Below, piece after piece: positions 16,887 through 25,476 of a stretch of DNA of 64,000 bases. Each line of letters starts with the position of its first letter. Positions within the stretch are counted from its first letter, which is position 1. A model generated the notes under the pieces. That model ran no database searches. It worked only from the letters and a program-made list of their open reading frames with translations, and had not been told where the DNA came from. The translations under genes were made by a program, and so were the position numbers. This stretch comes from Pseudomonadota bacterium (GTDB taxonomy: Bacteria > Pseudomonadota > Gammaproteobacteria > Steroidobacterales > Steroidobacteraceae), in contig JADIYJ010000006.1 of the NCBI GenBank assembly GCA_016705325.1, positions 1-64,000 on the forward strand, in the 5' to 3' direction.

Positions 16887-19010
16887 ATGACGACACCCCT
16901 CATGCATCTGCTGGCACCGGGTCGCATCGGCGGGCTCGAAGTGCGCAACCGCATCGGCATGGCCCCGATGGGCTCCAACTTCGCCGAGTCCGACGGGCAC
17001 TGCGGCGAGCGCATCCAGGCCTACTACGAGGCGCGTGCCAGGGGCGGGGCGGGCCTCCTGATCATGGGGGTCGCCTCCATCGCCCACCCCGTGGGCACGG
17101 CCGAGCCGTACCAGGTCGGCATTTCGCGCGACGAGTTCATCCCGGGTCTTGCGCGTGTCGCACAACGCGCTCACCGGCACGGCGCCAGGATCGCTGTCCA
17201 GCTGCAGCACGCCGGCAAGACCGCCACGCGCGACCTTGCCGACGGACGGCCCATCTGGGCGCCGTCGCCGCCGCCGCCCCTGAAGACCACGATGATGAAG
17301 GCCTTCACCAAAGAGGAGATGGCGAGTTTCGTCGGCGCGATGGGCCGCCAGAAGCCGCAACTGCGCGTGCTGGACAAGGGCGACATCGAGCAGCTGATCG
17401 AGTGGTTCGCCGCGGCGGCCGCACGCGCGCAGGCGGCAGGATTCGACGGCGTCGAGCTGCACGCCGCGCACAGCTACATTCTCGCCGGATTCCTCTCGCC
17501 CTACTACAACAAGCGCGAGGACGAGTACGGCGGGTCGCTCGCGAACCGCGCCAGGCTGCTGCTCGAGACGATCGCGGCCGTGAAGCACCGCGTCGGGCCG
17601 GATTTTCCGGTCTGGGTCCGGCTGGACGGCGAGGAAAAGCGCACCGAGGGCGGCATCAGCATCGCCGACGCCGTCGCGACCGCCCGGCTCGTCGAGCAGG
17701 CCGGCGTGCACGCGATCAGCGTGTCGGCGTATGCGACCCTGACCGATGGAGTTGCGTTCACCGAGGCGCCGCTGGTCCACGAGCCGGGTGCGCTCGTCGG
17801 CTACGCGGCTGCGATCAAGGAGGCGGTCGGCGTCCCCGTCATGGTCGCCGGGCGCATCGAGCCGGAGGTGGCGAATGACGGCATCGCGCGGGGCAGCTAC
17901 GACTTCCTCCTCATGGGCCGCAAGCTGCTCGCCGACCCGGACCTGCCCCGCAAGCTGATCGAAGGGCGCGCCGAGTTCGTGCGGCCGTGCATCTACTGCT
18001 ACAGCTGCGTCAGCCAGATCTTCGTCAACAATCGCGTCCGGTGCGCCGCCAATCCCCAGGTCGGCCACGAGTTCGAATGGCCGATCGAGACTGCGCAGCC
18101 GAGGCGTCACGTGCTGGTGGTCGGCTCGGGACCGGCAGGTCTCGAGGCAGCACGCGTGGCGGCGCTCCGTGGCCACCGCGTGACGCTGGTCGAACGCTGC
18201 GACCGCCTGGGTGGAATGCTGTTCTTCGCCGGGCTCGCCTACCCGCCCAATCTCGAACTGCTCGACAACCTCGTGGCGCAGGTGCGCGCGCTGCCGATCG
18301 AGATCCGACTGTCGACGGAGGCGACGCCGGCCCTGGTGGCCGAACTGCAACCGGATGCCATCATCGTCGCGACCGGTCTGCGCCGCACGGCCCCGGCGAT
18401 AGCGGGCGCCGAGCTGAAGCACGTCTGGAGCGGTGACGAACTCAAGCGCCTGATGACCGACGACCGAGCCGACGAGATCGCGGCACGCAAGCTCACGCTC
18501 GCGCAGCGCGCACTGCTCAAGGCCGGCGGCATCCTCAAGGTCACCGACAGCGCGCGGGCCCTGCAGGGCCTGTCGAAGCTGTGGATGCCCCTCGGCCGAC
18601 GCGTGCTGATCGTCGGCGGCGGTCTCGTCGGACTCGAACTCGCCGATTTCCTGCTGGCTCGCGAACGCGAGGTCACGGTGCTCGAGGCCAGCGACAAGCC
18701 GGGGCGCGAACTGCCGATCGTGCTGCGCTGGCGCTTCCTCGATTCGGTCGAGAGCCGGGGACGACTGCACCGCCAGGCCCGCGTGACGTCGATTGCCGCA
18801 GATGCCGTGCTCTGGACCGACGCGCAGGGCGTCGAGCAGCGCACCGAGGCGGATTCGGTCGTGCTGGCCCTCGGCACGGCGCCGGACGACAGCGTTGCAC
18901 AGGCCCTGGCCTCGGGCGGCGTGCCGGTGCACCTGGCCGGCGACTGCCGCGAGCATGGCTGCATCGAGGGCGCGATGCTGGACGGGCACAACGCGGGCCG
19001 CCTGGTCTGA
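16887..19010 (+). CDS. Fe-S flavoenzyme of the 2,4-dienoyl-CoA reductase/BaiCD family (Old Yellow Enzyme fold)
   Basis: 707 residues. An N-terminal FMN TIM barrel (about 1-370, with RNRIGMAPMGSNFA and HAAHSYILAGFLSP) is followed by a 4Fe-4S cluster site CIYCYSCVSQIFVNNRVRC near 375. After it comes an FAD-binding Rossmann domain (VVGSGPAGLEAARVAA) with an inserted NAD(P)-binding domain (RVLIVGGGLVGLELADFL). Relatives reduce 2,4-dienoyl-CoA, trimethylamine or, as BaiCD/BaiH, 3-oxo-delta-4 steroid CoA esters. The P450 and HsdA next door favour a steroid ene-reductase or desaturase. The start at 16887 is used because GCGGAG precedes it; an in-frame ATG at 16851 would add 12 residues. Confidence 0.83.
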   Translation: MTTPLMHLLAPGRIGGLEVRNRIGMAPMGSNFAESDGHCGERIQAYYEARARGGAGLLIMGVASIAHPVGTAEPYQVGISRDEFIPGLARVAQRAHRHGARIAVQLQHAGKTATRDLADGRPIWAPSPPPPLKTTMMKAFTKEEMASFVGAMGRQKPQLRVLDKGDIEQLIEWFAAAAARAQAAGFDGVELHAAHSYILAGFLSPYYNKREDEYGGSLANRARLLLETIAAVKHRVGPDFPVWVRLDGEEKRTEGGISIADAVATARLVEQAGVHAISVSAYATLTDGVAFTEAPLVHEPGALVGYAAAIKEAVGVPVMVAGRIEPEVANDGIARGSYDFLLMGRKLLADPDLPRKLIEGRAEFVRPCIYCYSCVSQIFVNNRVRCAANPQVGHEFEWPIETAQPRRHVLVVGSGPAGLEAARVAALRGHRVTLVERCDRLGGMLFFAGLAYPPNLELLDNLVAQVRALPIEIRLSTEATPALVAELQPDAIIVATGLRRTAPAIAGAELKHVWSGDELKRLMTDDRADEIAARKLTLAQRALLKAGGILKVTDSARALQGLSKLWMPLGRRVLIVGGGLVGLELADFLLAREREVTVLEASDKPGRELPIVLRWRFLDSVESRGRLHRQARVTSIAADAVLWTDAQGVEQRTEADSVVLALGTAPDDSVAQALASGGVPVHLAGDCREHGCIEGAMLDGHNAGRLV

Positions 19011-19088
19011 GCCCGGCGCGCCCGGTCAGACCCGGATCGGGACCTCCGCACCGCCGTCGCGATCTTCGACGCTCCTGTCGCGCGCAGG

Positions 19089-20081
19089 CTACGCCGACTT
19101 GCGCCGCGGCCCGGCCACGGCGCTGCGCGCCTGCGCCGGCGAGCCCGCTCGCTTGCGCGCACGAGTCCTGCGCTTTGCGTCGGTAGCCGCTGGCCGCGTG
19201 CACTCGGCCATGAACTCGCCGATCTGGGCGATCGCAGCCTTGGACTCGGGCAGGAACGCGGCCATGTGCCATACGTGCGGCACCTGATCCCAGACCACGA
19301 CCCTGAAGTCCACGCCCTGGGCGATAGCGCGCTCGCCGACGCGGCGCGTGTCGTCGAGCAGCACCTCGGTGCTGCCGACATGCGCGAGGACCGGCGGCAG
19401 GCCGCGGAAGTCGCCGAACACCGGCGACACCAGCGGATTGTCGTGCAACGCGTCATCGAGATAAAGCCTGTTCATCATCTTCATGCTCTTCGTCGACAGC
19501 ATCGGGTCGCGGCGCGCGTTCGCGAACCGTGACTCACCGCCGAAACTGAAGTCCGTGAACGGCGAAATCACGACCGCGCCGGCGGGCAGCGGGTCGCCGT
19601 CGTCGCGCAGCGCGAGCAGGGTCGACAGCGTCAGTCCGCCCCCGGCAGAGTCGCCCGCGATCACGATGCTCTTCGGATCCGTGCCCAGGTCCAGCAGGTA
19701 GTGATAGGCCGCCAGGCAGTCCTCGAGTCCGGCCGGGAAGGGGTGCTCCGGCGCCAGCCGATAGTGCACCAGCAGGGCGCGCGATCCCGCCGCCCGACAG
19801 ATGCGTGCCACCATCATCGGCGCCTGACCCGACGCCGGCAACATGAAACCACCGCCCGGCAGATAGAGCAGTGTCAGCGCGTCGCTCGACTCCGGCGTCC
19901 GGATCCAGTCGCCGCGGAAGGCGCAGGCCGGCACCGGGGACATCTTGACCGCGGCAGGCAACCTCGGCTTGCCTTTCGCTGCGACGAAGCGCCGCGTCTC
20001 CTCGAGCGAACTGTTGGTCATCATCCGCTTCACCGTGTGGTGCAGCACCAGGTTCAGGACCTTCACCTGCCAACTTGCCAT
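19089..20081 (-). CDS. Alpha/beta hydrolase of the hormone-sensitive lipase family
   Basis: About 330 residues. The oxyanion loop is PGGGF (75-79) in place of the classical HGGG, and the nucleophile Ser145 sits in GDSAGG. An Asp (about 240) and the His in VPHVWH complete the triad. The N-terminus is amphipathic with no clear signal peptide. The C-terminus is a 35-residue Arg/Ala/Lys-rich tail like those of granule-binding proteins nearby. It starts eight bases after the hemerythrin gene stop; GTG at 20084 is an alternative start. Its position in a storage-lipid block suggests it may release acyl chains or steryl esters from granules. That is inference. Confidence 0.75.
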   Translation of the reverse strand: MASWQVKVLNLVLHHTVKRMMTNSSLEETRRFVAAKGKPRLPAAVKMSPVPACAFRGDWIRTPESSDALTLLYLPGGGFMLPASGQAPMMVARICRAAGSRALLVHYRLAPEHPFPAGLEDCLAAYHYLLDLGTDPKSIVIAGDSAGGGLTLSTLLALRDDGDPLPAGAVVISPFTDFSFGGESRFANARRDPMLSTKSMKMMNRLYLDDALHDNPLVSPVFGDFRGLPPVLAHVGSTEVLLDDTRRVGERAIAQGVDFRVVVWDQVPHVWHMAAFLPESKAAIAQIGEFMAECTRPAATDAKRRTRARKRAGSPAQARSAVAGPRRKSA

Positions 20082-20088
20082 CACAACC

Positions 20089-21063
20089 TCACTTCGCCGC
20101 GTGCGCCCTCTTCGCCTGGTACGGCCGCCGCGCCGCCTTGAACGCCTCCGTCCAGACGTCGCTCAGCTGCCGAATGACGCCGCGAGCCATCCGCACATTC
20201 TGCTTGCAGGCCTTGCGCACCACACCGACACGCCGGTCGCACTGCCCGGCGCCGAGCAACTCGCGCAGGAAGGCTGCATTCCTGCCGAGCGCGGCGCGAT
20301 TGTGGCGCGACAGGTCGGCACCGGCCGTCGTCGCCCCGGCCAGCAGTGCGCTGACGGATTCGATCGCAGCGGCCGCCTCGACCCAACTGGAAGGCGCTGC
20401 GAATCTGCGGGCGCCGGTCATCAGGAAGTAGTCTTCCGCGCGGAGCGTCCTGAATTCATCGGCGACAGTCTCGCCGAAGACCGGGTCCAGGATCGGTCCC
20501 ATGCTCGAGTCGATCTCGGCCCAGTCCTCGCTGTGCAACACCCGTTGCGCACGCGGGAAGACGCGCAGCTCCTCGACGTCCATGTGGCGCCGGAGGTGAC
20601 CAATGTACTTGTGCGCGCTCTTGCGCAGCACGAAGGTGTCCGCCCTCTTCGGATCGACGCGGCAGCGGTCGATCAGCGCCAGCAACTCGGCGCCTTTCTC
20701 CAGGATCTGCACGTGTTCGTCCAGCAAGCGGTTCACGTCCGCATCGGACGCAGGATCGCGCTGCACGAGCTTGCGGAAGACGAGGTCCTCCTTGGGGTGG
20801 TGGAAGCGATCCGGGTAGTTGGTCATGTAGCGCATGACGCCGTGCATGACCCCGTAGTCGGGCTCCTTGCGCAGGTTCAGCATCGCAACCTGCTTCTCGA
20901 GCAGCTTGAATACCCGCAACTGGTAGCGGTGCTCTTCGCACAGCGCCTGCAGGATGTCGGGCATCTCCGCCGTGGCCTGCGCCGCCTCGTGGCGACCGCC
21001 GCGGCCCGGGCGCGGCCTGTCTGCCCTGCCCTGTTCGTCCCGTCGTCTTGCTGCGATTGTCAT
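20089..21063 (-). CDS. Hemerythrin HHE-domain protein
   Basis: 324 residues. The N-terminal half is a hemerythrin-type four-helix bundle whose iron ligands are visible as His in CEEHRYQ, the HHPKED pair, the DEHV helix and the HMDVEE helix. Such domains carry a di-iron centre that binds oxygen or senses redox state. The C-terminal half has no motif I recognise and ends in a basic AKRAHAAK tail. The start at 21063 has a GGAGGG site. It is flanked by a phasin gene 26 bases upstream and a lipase-like gene downstream, so it appears to be part of the granule gene set. What it does there is unknown. Confidence 0.78.
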   Translation of the reverse strand: MTIAARRRDEQGRADRPRPGRGGRHEAAQATAEMPDILQALCEEHRYQLRVFKLLEKQVAMLNLRKEPDYGVMHGVMRYMTNYPDRFHHPKEDLVFRKLVQRDPASDADVNRLLDEHVQILEKGAELLALIDRCRVDPKRADTFVLRKSAHKYIGHLRRHMDVEELRVFPRAQRVLHSEDWAEIDSSMGPILDPVFGETVADEFRTLRAEDYFLMTGARRFAAPSSWVEAAAAIESVSALLAGATTAGADLSRHNRAALGRNAAFLRELLGAGQCDRRVGVVRKACKQNVRMARGVIRQLSDVWTEAFKAARRPYQAKRAHAAK

Positions 21064-21089
21064 GCTGTCCCTCCCGCTGCCCGCTGCAG

Positions 21090-21605
21090 TCAGCCGCGGG
21101 CGGGCCGGCGCCTTGCGGTCCGACCTTCCACGGCACCGCCCGCGGCACGCCGCTGGCGCGGCGCGGCACGCGCACGTGCTCTGCCCTTGGCCTCGCCTGT
21201 TGCAACGGGCCGGCTGCCTGCGCCCTCGCGGGCGAGCAGCCGATCGACTTTGGCGCGCAGCTCGGCGACCTCCTCGCCGGACGGCACCCCGAGGCGGGCG
21301 AGCACGGCTGCCACCCGTTCGTCGAACACGCTGCGCAGATTGCTTTGCGGACCCAGGGCCATGATTCTGCCTGGCTTTGACGTCCAATCCTCCCAGATCC
21401 TGCGGGCCGTGTCCTGCAGTTCCGGCTCGAGCTTGCGGCCTTCGGCCACGAGCGTCTTGAAATCGGCTGGCGCACCCTTCTCGTCGGCTCCTTGAGCCCG
21501 TGTCAGGGAGGCGAGTCCGGCAAGGACGACCTCGTGGGACGACTCCCGGATGCGCGACAGCCAGTCGTCGGATTCGCGCTTGTGGCTGGCATTCTTCTTC
21601 GGCAT
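21090..21605 (-). CDS. Phasin-like PHA/lipid granule protein (PhaI/PhaF type)
   Basis: 171 residues. The central region (about 15-125), with HEVVLAGLASLTRAQ, FKTLVAEGRKLEP and FDERVAAVLARLGVPSGEEV, follows the PhaI/PhaF phasin pattern. The last 40 residues are an Ala/Arg-rich basic tail (RARARAAPRQRRAAGG) of the PhaF type, which can bind DNA. Phasins coat storage granules and help segregate them. The start codon at 21605 is the only ATG for this frame. It is transcribed with the hemerythrin and hydrolase genes, and a second basic phasin lies at 59072. Confidence 0.75.
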   Translation of the reverse strand: MPKKNASHKRESDDWLSRIRESSHEVVLAGLASLTRAQGADEKGAPADFKTLVAEGRKLEPELQDTARRIWEDWTSKPGRIMALGPQSNLRSVFDERVAAVLARLGVPSGEEVAELRAKVDRLLAREGAGSRPVATGEAKGRARARAAPRQRRAAGGAVEGRTARRRPARG

Positions 21606-21676
21606 TTATGCGTCCCTTGGTCTCAAAAGGGGGTTCCTCGCTGCCGACCATAGGCCTCGCGAGTAGAGCACTCAAC

Positions 21677-22399
21677 TCAACAATGACGGACCCCTTGCGG
21701 CAGGTAGCGGCGCGCCACGCGCCGGAACTCCTCCTGTGTCTCGCCCCGCAGGTAGGGGGTGATCAGCGACATGACCTGGAAGACGCCTTGCGAGAGCGCA
21801 TCGTCGTCGACCATGGCCGCTGCGCTGCCGGTCGGACGTTGCAGGGTTCGCAGGTTCAGCCAATAGGTCGTGACCAGGGCGACATTTGTCGCCAGCGCGC
21901 GCGCCTCCTCGTGCGTTGCATCGAGGGACCCCGCCGCGGCGAGCGTGCGGCAGTGGGCGCTCAAGCGGGAGACTCCCGACTCCAGGCCGCGCACGAAGCG
22001 TCGGCGCAGCGGGGGAAAGGCCGCGCAGAGTTCGCTCAGGTCGCGGTGTATGAACTGGTAGTCCTGGATCACCTCGAACGACAGGTGCACGAGCAACCAC
22101 AGGTCGTCGATGGACTGCGTGTGGCCCTGGCCTTCGCCTGTGACCTCGGCCAGCGCGTCCTGATAGCGCTCGAACAGCGCCATGACGATGTCTTCCTTGT
22201 GGCGGAAGTGGTAATAGAGGTTGCCTGGACTGATGCCGGCCGCGTCGGCGATGTGATTGGTCGTGATGCGCGCTACGCCGCGCTCGTTGAACAGGGCCAG
22301 CCCCGCCGCCAGGATGCGCTCGCGTGTACGGCTCGCACCGCGCCTCACGCCTCGCGGGCGCAGACTCACGCGTCGGTCGCTCGCCACCTGACCCACCAT
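21677..22399 (-). CDS. TetR-family transcriptional regulator
   Basis: 240 residues. The N-terminal TetR helix-turn-helix is clear (RERILAAGLALFNERGV, ITTNHIADAAGISPGNLYYHF) at about 25-70, and the ligand-binding domain follows. The C-terminal half matches the longer regulators found beside wax ester or PHA genes. The start at 22399 is chosen because it follows the stop of the WS/DGAT gene by 22 bases; an upstream ATG at 22471 would overlap that gene. It probably controls the adjacent storage-lipid genes in response to an acyl-CoA or fatty acid. Confidence 0.75.
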   Translation of the reverse strand: MVGQVASDRRVSLRPRGVRRGASRTRERILAAGLALFNERGVARITTNHIADAAGISPGNLYYHFRHKEDIVMALFERYQDALAEVTGEGQGHTQSIDDLWLLVHLSFEVIQDYQFIHRDLSELCAAFPPLRRRFVRGLESGVSRLSAHCRTLAAAGSLDATHEEARALATNVALVTTYWLNLRTLQRPTGSAAAMVDDDALSQGVFQVMSLITPYLRGETQEEFRRVARRYLPQGVRHC

Positions 22400-22421
22400 C
22401 GGCGATGCCAAGGCATTCCGG

Positions 22422-23927
22422 TCACGCGCGTTTCGCGCGCGACGCCGCCTTCCGGCGCCGTCCGGCCACAAGGGCAGGCGGCTCGAGTCGCATGGCCCGC
22501 TCGAGGATGTCGATTTCTTCGCCGGCGCAGACCGCGATTTTCTGCGGGCTCGGGCACAGGTCGGGGCATGCCAGGATGCCCATGTCCAGGCTGGCGCCCG
22601 AATTGCTCACCGTGATGTTCAACGCCTGGCCTGCCAGCAGCAGCGAGGTCGCATACATCGCCTCCACCCTCGCGCCATTGACGTACTGCGTCTCGCGCGG
22701 ACCGGGCACGTTCGAGATCACGAGATTGGCATTGAGTACCTTGTGCGCGAACGCCGTCTTGGCCGCCAGGATCTGCGGCACCATCGACAGCTGCGTGTAG
22801 TTCTGGTACGTGTCCGAGTCGAGTTCGTTCATGAGGTCCTTGTTGGCCCGGCTCGACGCAACGACCGCCAGCAGGCGTCGCCGGGGATCGGCGACCTCGG
22901 TGCCGAGCGACACCAGAATCTGGCCGACGGCGTTGCCGGCGGCCGAATCGTCCGTGCGCACTCGCGCCACCGGACAGGCCGCGATCAGCGGGCGCTTCGG
23001 CAACGCCCGCTGGTCCTTGAGGTAGCGGCGCAATGCGCCGCCACAGACGGCCAGCAGGACCTCGTTGACCGTCGCACCGCCAGGCACTGCCGCACCAATC
23101 GCCTTCATCCGCTCGGTCGACAACGACACCGTACCAAGCCGCCGGCGCGCGGTCAGCACGCCGTTCAATATGCTGGCTGGCGCCGAGTACGGAGCGATCT
23201 TGCCCCCCTCGGGCTTGCCGACGCTCAACTCGCCCGCCTTCTGCAAGGCCGTGCCCCAGGAGGCGAGGGTCTGCAGTGTGCTCGGCGCAGGCGTCTTCTT
23301 TTTTCTTGTCGGGCTTTTCGCGGCGCGGGCCCGCACAGCGTTCAGGTCGACCGCCCAGACCGGCGGCAGTCCGCGCTCCGCGGGATCGGTCGAGCGGGCG
23401 TACTGGGTCAGCTCGACGCCGCGCTTGCCGTCGAACTGCGAGTGGTGAAGCTTCGTGTAGACGGCGTAACGGCCGCCCTCCAGCCCTTCGATCAGGTGCA
23501 TCTCCCACAGCGGCCGGCTGCGGTCGAGCCGGTTCACGTGCAGGCGCGCCACGAGTTCGCCGAGTTCACGCTGCCCCCCGGGACGCGGCAAGGCATGCAG
23601 GTAGATTTGCTCGTCGACGTTGACCTTGTCGAGCTTGATCCAGGCGCGGAACGGCCTGGGCTTGCCGCCGCGCAGGGTACCTGACCCCAGCCGCCCGAGG
23701 AACGACTGGCCGCGCACCTGCTCAGGCCGGACCGTCTCCAGCTTGTAGTTGAAGGGCTCCGCCCGCACTGGCGCCTTGCGCAGGTACGCATACAGCTTCT
23801 GGATGAAGTCTTTTCCGGCCCCCGCAGGCAAGCGGTAGATCTCCAGTCCGCCGATGTGCGTCGGCGCCGCGACGGTATCGCTGTCGAGGAAATATTCGTC
23901 CTGCCGGCTCAGTCGCACGTAGTCCAT
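22422..23927 (-). CDS. Wax ester synthase/diacylglycerol acyltransferase (WS/DGAT), copy 1
   Basis: 501 residues. It transfers an acyl group from acyl-CoA to a fatty alcohol or diacylglycerol. The catalytic HHxxxDG motif is HHSQFDG at 161-167, with SRPLWEMHLIEGL about 20 residues before it. The structural NEVLLAVCGGALR (ND-motif) and SNVPGP motifs are present. The C-terminus is basic (AGRRRKAASRAKRA). It is the last of three tandem copies on the minus strand, separated from the next by 12 bases. Which copy prefers alcohols, diacylglycerol or sterols cannot be read from sequence. Confidence 0.85.
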   Translation of the reverse strand: MDYVRLSRQDEYFLDSDTVAAPTHIGGLEIYRLPAGAGKDFIQKLYAYLRKAPVRAEPFNYKLETVRPEQVRGQSFLGRLGSGTLRGGKPRPFRAWIKLDKVNVDEQIYLHALPRPGGQRELGELVARLHVNRLDRSRPLWEMHLIEGLEGGRYAVYTKLHHSQFDGKRGVELTQYARSTDPAERGLPPVWAVDLNAVRARAAKSPTRKKKTPAPSTLQTLASWGTALQKAGELSVGKPEGGKIAPYSAPASILNGVLTARRRLGTVSLSTERMKAIGAAVPGGATVNEVLLAVCGGALRRYLKDQRALPKRPLIAACPVARVRTDDSAAGNAVGQILVSLGTEVADPRRRLLAVVASSRANKDLMNELDSDTYQNYTQLSMVPQILAAKTAFAHKVLNANLVISNVPGPRETQYVNGARVEAMYATSLLLAGQALNITVSNSGASLDMGILACPDLCPSPQKIAVCAGEEIDILERAMRLEPPALVAGRRRKAASRAKRA

Positions 23928-23939
23928 GGCACCGACCTC

Positions 23940-25337
23940 CTAGCGCGACGTCCGGGTTCGCTTGCCACGCGACGCCTTGCCCTTCGCGCGCGCCGTCCCC
24001 TTGAGCGCAGCTTCCAGTTCTCGCAGCGCCACCGGCAGCTGCAGCGCCAGGTACTGCACGCTCGGCAGCGTGTCGGGGCAGGCGACGAGACCGAAATGCA
24101 GTCTCTTGTCGTAGCCCAGCACCGTGATGTTGAGGCGCTGGTCCCCGGCAAGCACCGACACCGGGTAGAGGCCGTCGACCTCGGCGCCGCAGAAATACAG
24201 CCGCTGCGTCGGTCCTGGCACGTTGGAGATCGTGAGGTTAGTGAACGTCGCCCGCTCGGGGTTGGCCGTCTCCCGCTGCGGGATCATCATCATCAACTGC
24301 ATGCCCGCTGAATTGATCGCCTTGTGCAGCGACACGGGCATGACCTTGAACTCCTCCTTGGCCTCGCGCATCGCATCGCGAATGGCCAGCAACCGCTTGC
24401 GGGGATCGCGCTGCTGGGTCGCGATCGCGGCATGGATGCTGGCGACCGCGTTGCCCCGTGTTTCGCCCTCCGGCCGCGGCAGCGCCACCGGCACGGTGAC
24501 GAGCAGGCTCTCCTTCGGGATGCGGTCGAACTGCGCGAGATACGCGCGCAGCGCGCCGCTGCAGACTGCCAGCACGACGTCGTTGACGGTGGCATCCGCC
24601 GCCCGGGCAATGGCCCTGACGCGAGGCAAGCTCAACTCCTGTGTCGCGACCCGCCGCCGGCCCGTGCTGTCGCCGTTCAGCACGCACCGCGGGCCGCGCG
24701 GAATCAATTGCCCGCTGCGCGCACGCGTCAAGGTTCGACCGACATTGCCAAGCGCCTCCGCAAAGAACCGGCGCCAGTCCTCATCGGCCGATTGCTTCGG
24801 CCTCGCCGTGGCCCGTGCGGTGGGTGGTTCCGTCCACGGCGGCACGCTGACGCCGCGCGCCGATGTGGCGAGGCCGCCCGCCACCTTGTTGATCAATCCG
24901 ACCCCGTCTCCCAGCGAGTGGTGGATCTTGAGGTACAGCGCGAAACGATCGGGCCGCAATCCCTCGACGAGCGTGGCTTCCCACAGCGGTCGCGAGCGCT
25001 CGAGCGGCAGCGAGTGCAGGCGCGAGATTGCGAGCCCCAGCTCGCGCTGCCCGCCCGGCCACGGCAGCGCTTCGTGACTCAGGTGATACTCGAGGTCGAC
25101 CTGCTTCGCGATCTCCCAGGACGGTGCGTACTGTCCGAGTCTTCGCCTCTCGACCAGCTGCAGGTTGAACGGCTCGCTGTCGGCGGCGAAGCGCGCGAGC
25201 CGCACCTGCAGTTCCTGCATGAAGTCAGGCGCAGCCCCCTTCGGCAGGCGGCAGGTCATCAGGAGCCCGAGGTGCATCGGGGCCTCGGGGGTTTCGAGTT
25301 TCAGGAACAGTGTGTCCTGCGTGCTGAGCTCAGTCAT
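23940..25337 (-). CDS. Wax ester synthase/diacylglycerol acyltransferase (WS/DGAT), copy 2
   Basis: 465 residues. HHSLGDG at 139-145 is the catalytic motif. PLW, NDVVLAVCSGALRAYL and NVPGPTQRLYFCGA follow in the expected order. It is the shortest of the three copies and has a Lys/Arg-rich C-terminus. The three proteins share only motif-level similarity, so the cluster is not a recent duplication. The three genes presumably form one transcript from a promoter upstream of 26961. Confidence 0.85.
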   Translation of the reverse strand: MTELSTQDTLFLKLETPEAPMHLGLLMTCRLPKGAAPDFMQELQVRLARFAADSEPFNLQLVERRRLGQYAPSWEIAKQVDLEYHLSHEALPWPGGQRELGLAISRLHSLPLERSRPLWEATLVEGLRPDRFALYLKIHHSLGDGVGLINKVAGGLATSARGVSVPPWTEPPTARATARPKQSADEDWRRFFAEALGNVGRTLTRARSGQLIPRGPRCVLNGDSTGRRRVATQELSLPRVRAIARAADATVNDVVLAVCSGALRAYLAQFDRIPKESLLVTVPVALPRPEGETRGNAVASIHAAIATQQRDPRKRLLAIRDAMREAKEEFKVMPVSLHKAINSAGMQLMMMIPQRETANPERATFTNLTISNVPGPTQRLYFCGAEVDGLYPVSVLAGDQRLNITVLGYDKRLHFGLVACPDTLPSVQYLALQLPVALRELEAALKGTARAKGKASRGKRTRTSR

Positions 25338-25476
25338 CGGCTCGCCTTCTCCTGCAGGGACCGGCTCTGCTGCCCGTCCGCGTTCGGTCTGGACGCCGCC
25401 GCGGCACGCCCTCAGGCCGGCGTTCCAGCGGCGGCAGGGTCACAGGGATGAGGGGCGGATTCATCCTCCGTTCAGA

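Noticed and set aside
15378..18989. Very long antisense open frame extending the P450 upstream on the minus strand
   Set aside because: Beyond 16748 it lies fully antisense to the flavoenzyme gene, has a low-complexity Arg/Ala composition and no domain. It is a by-product of high G+C. The same holds for the long frames opposite the TonB receptor (7206-9263), the sulfatase/serine hydrolase genes (31919-34609) and the operon at 37-39.6 kb.
22386..22410. Possible further copy of the GATGCC motif before the TetR gene (CGGCGATGCC)
   Set aside because: The GTCC half is absent and the site overlaps the presumed tetR start codon, so it is likely chance.
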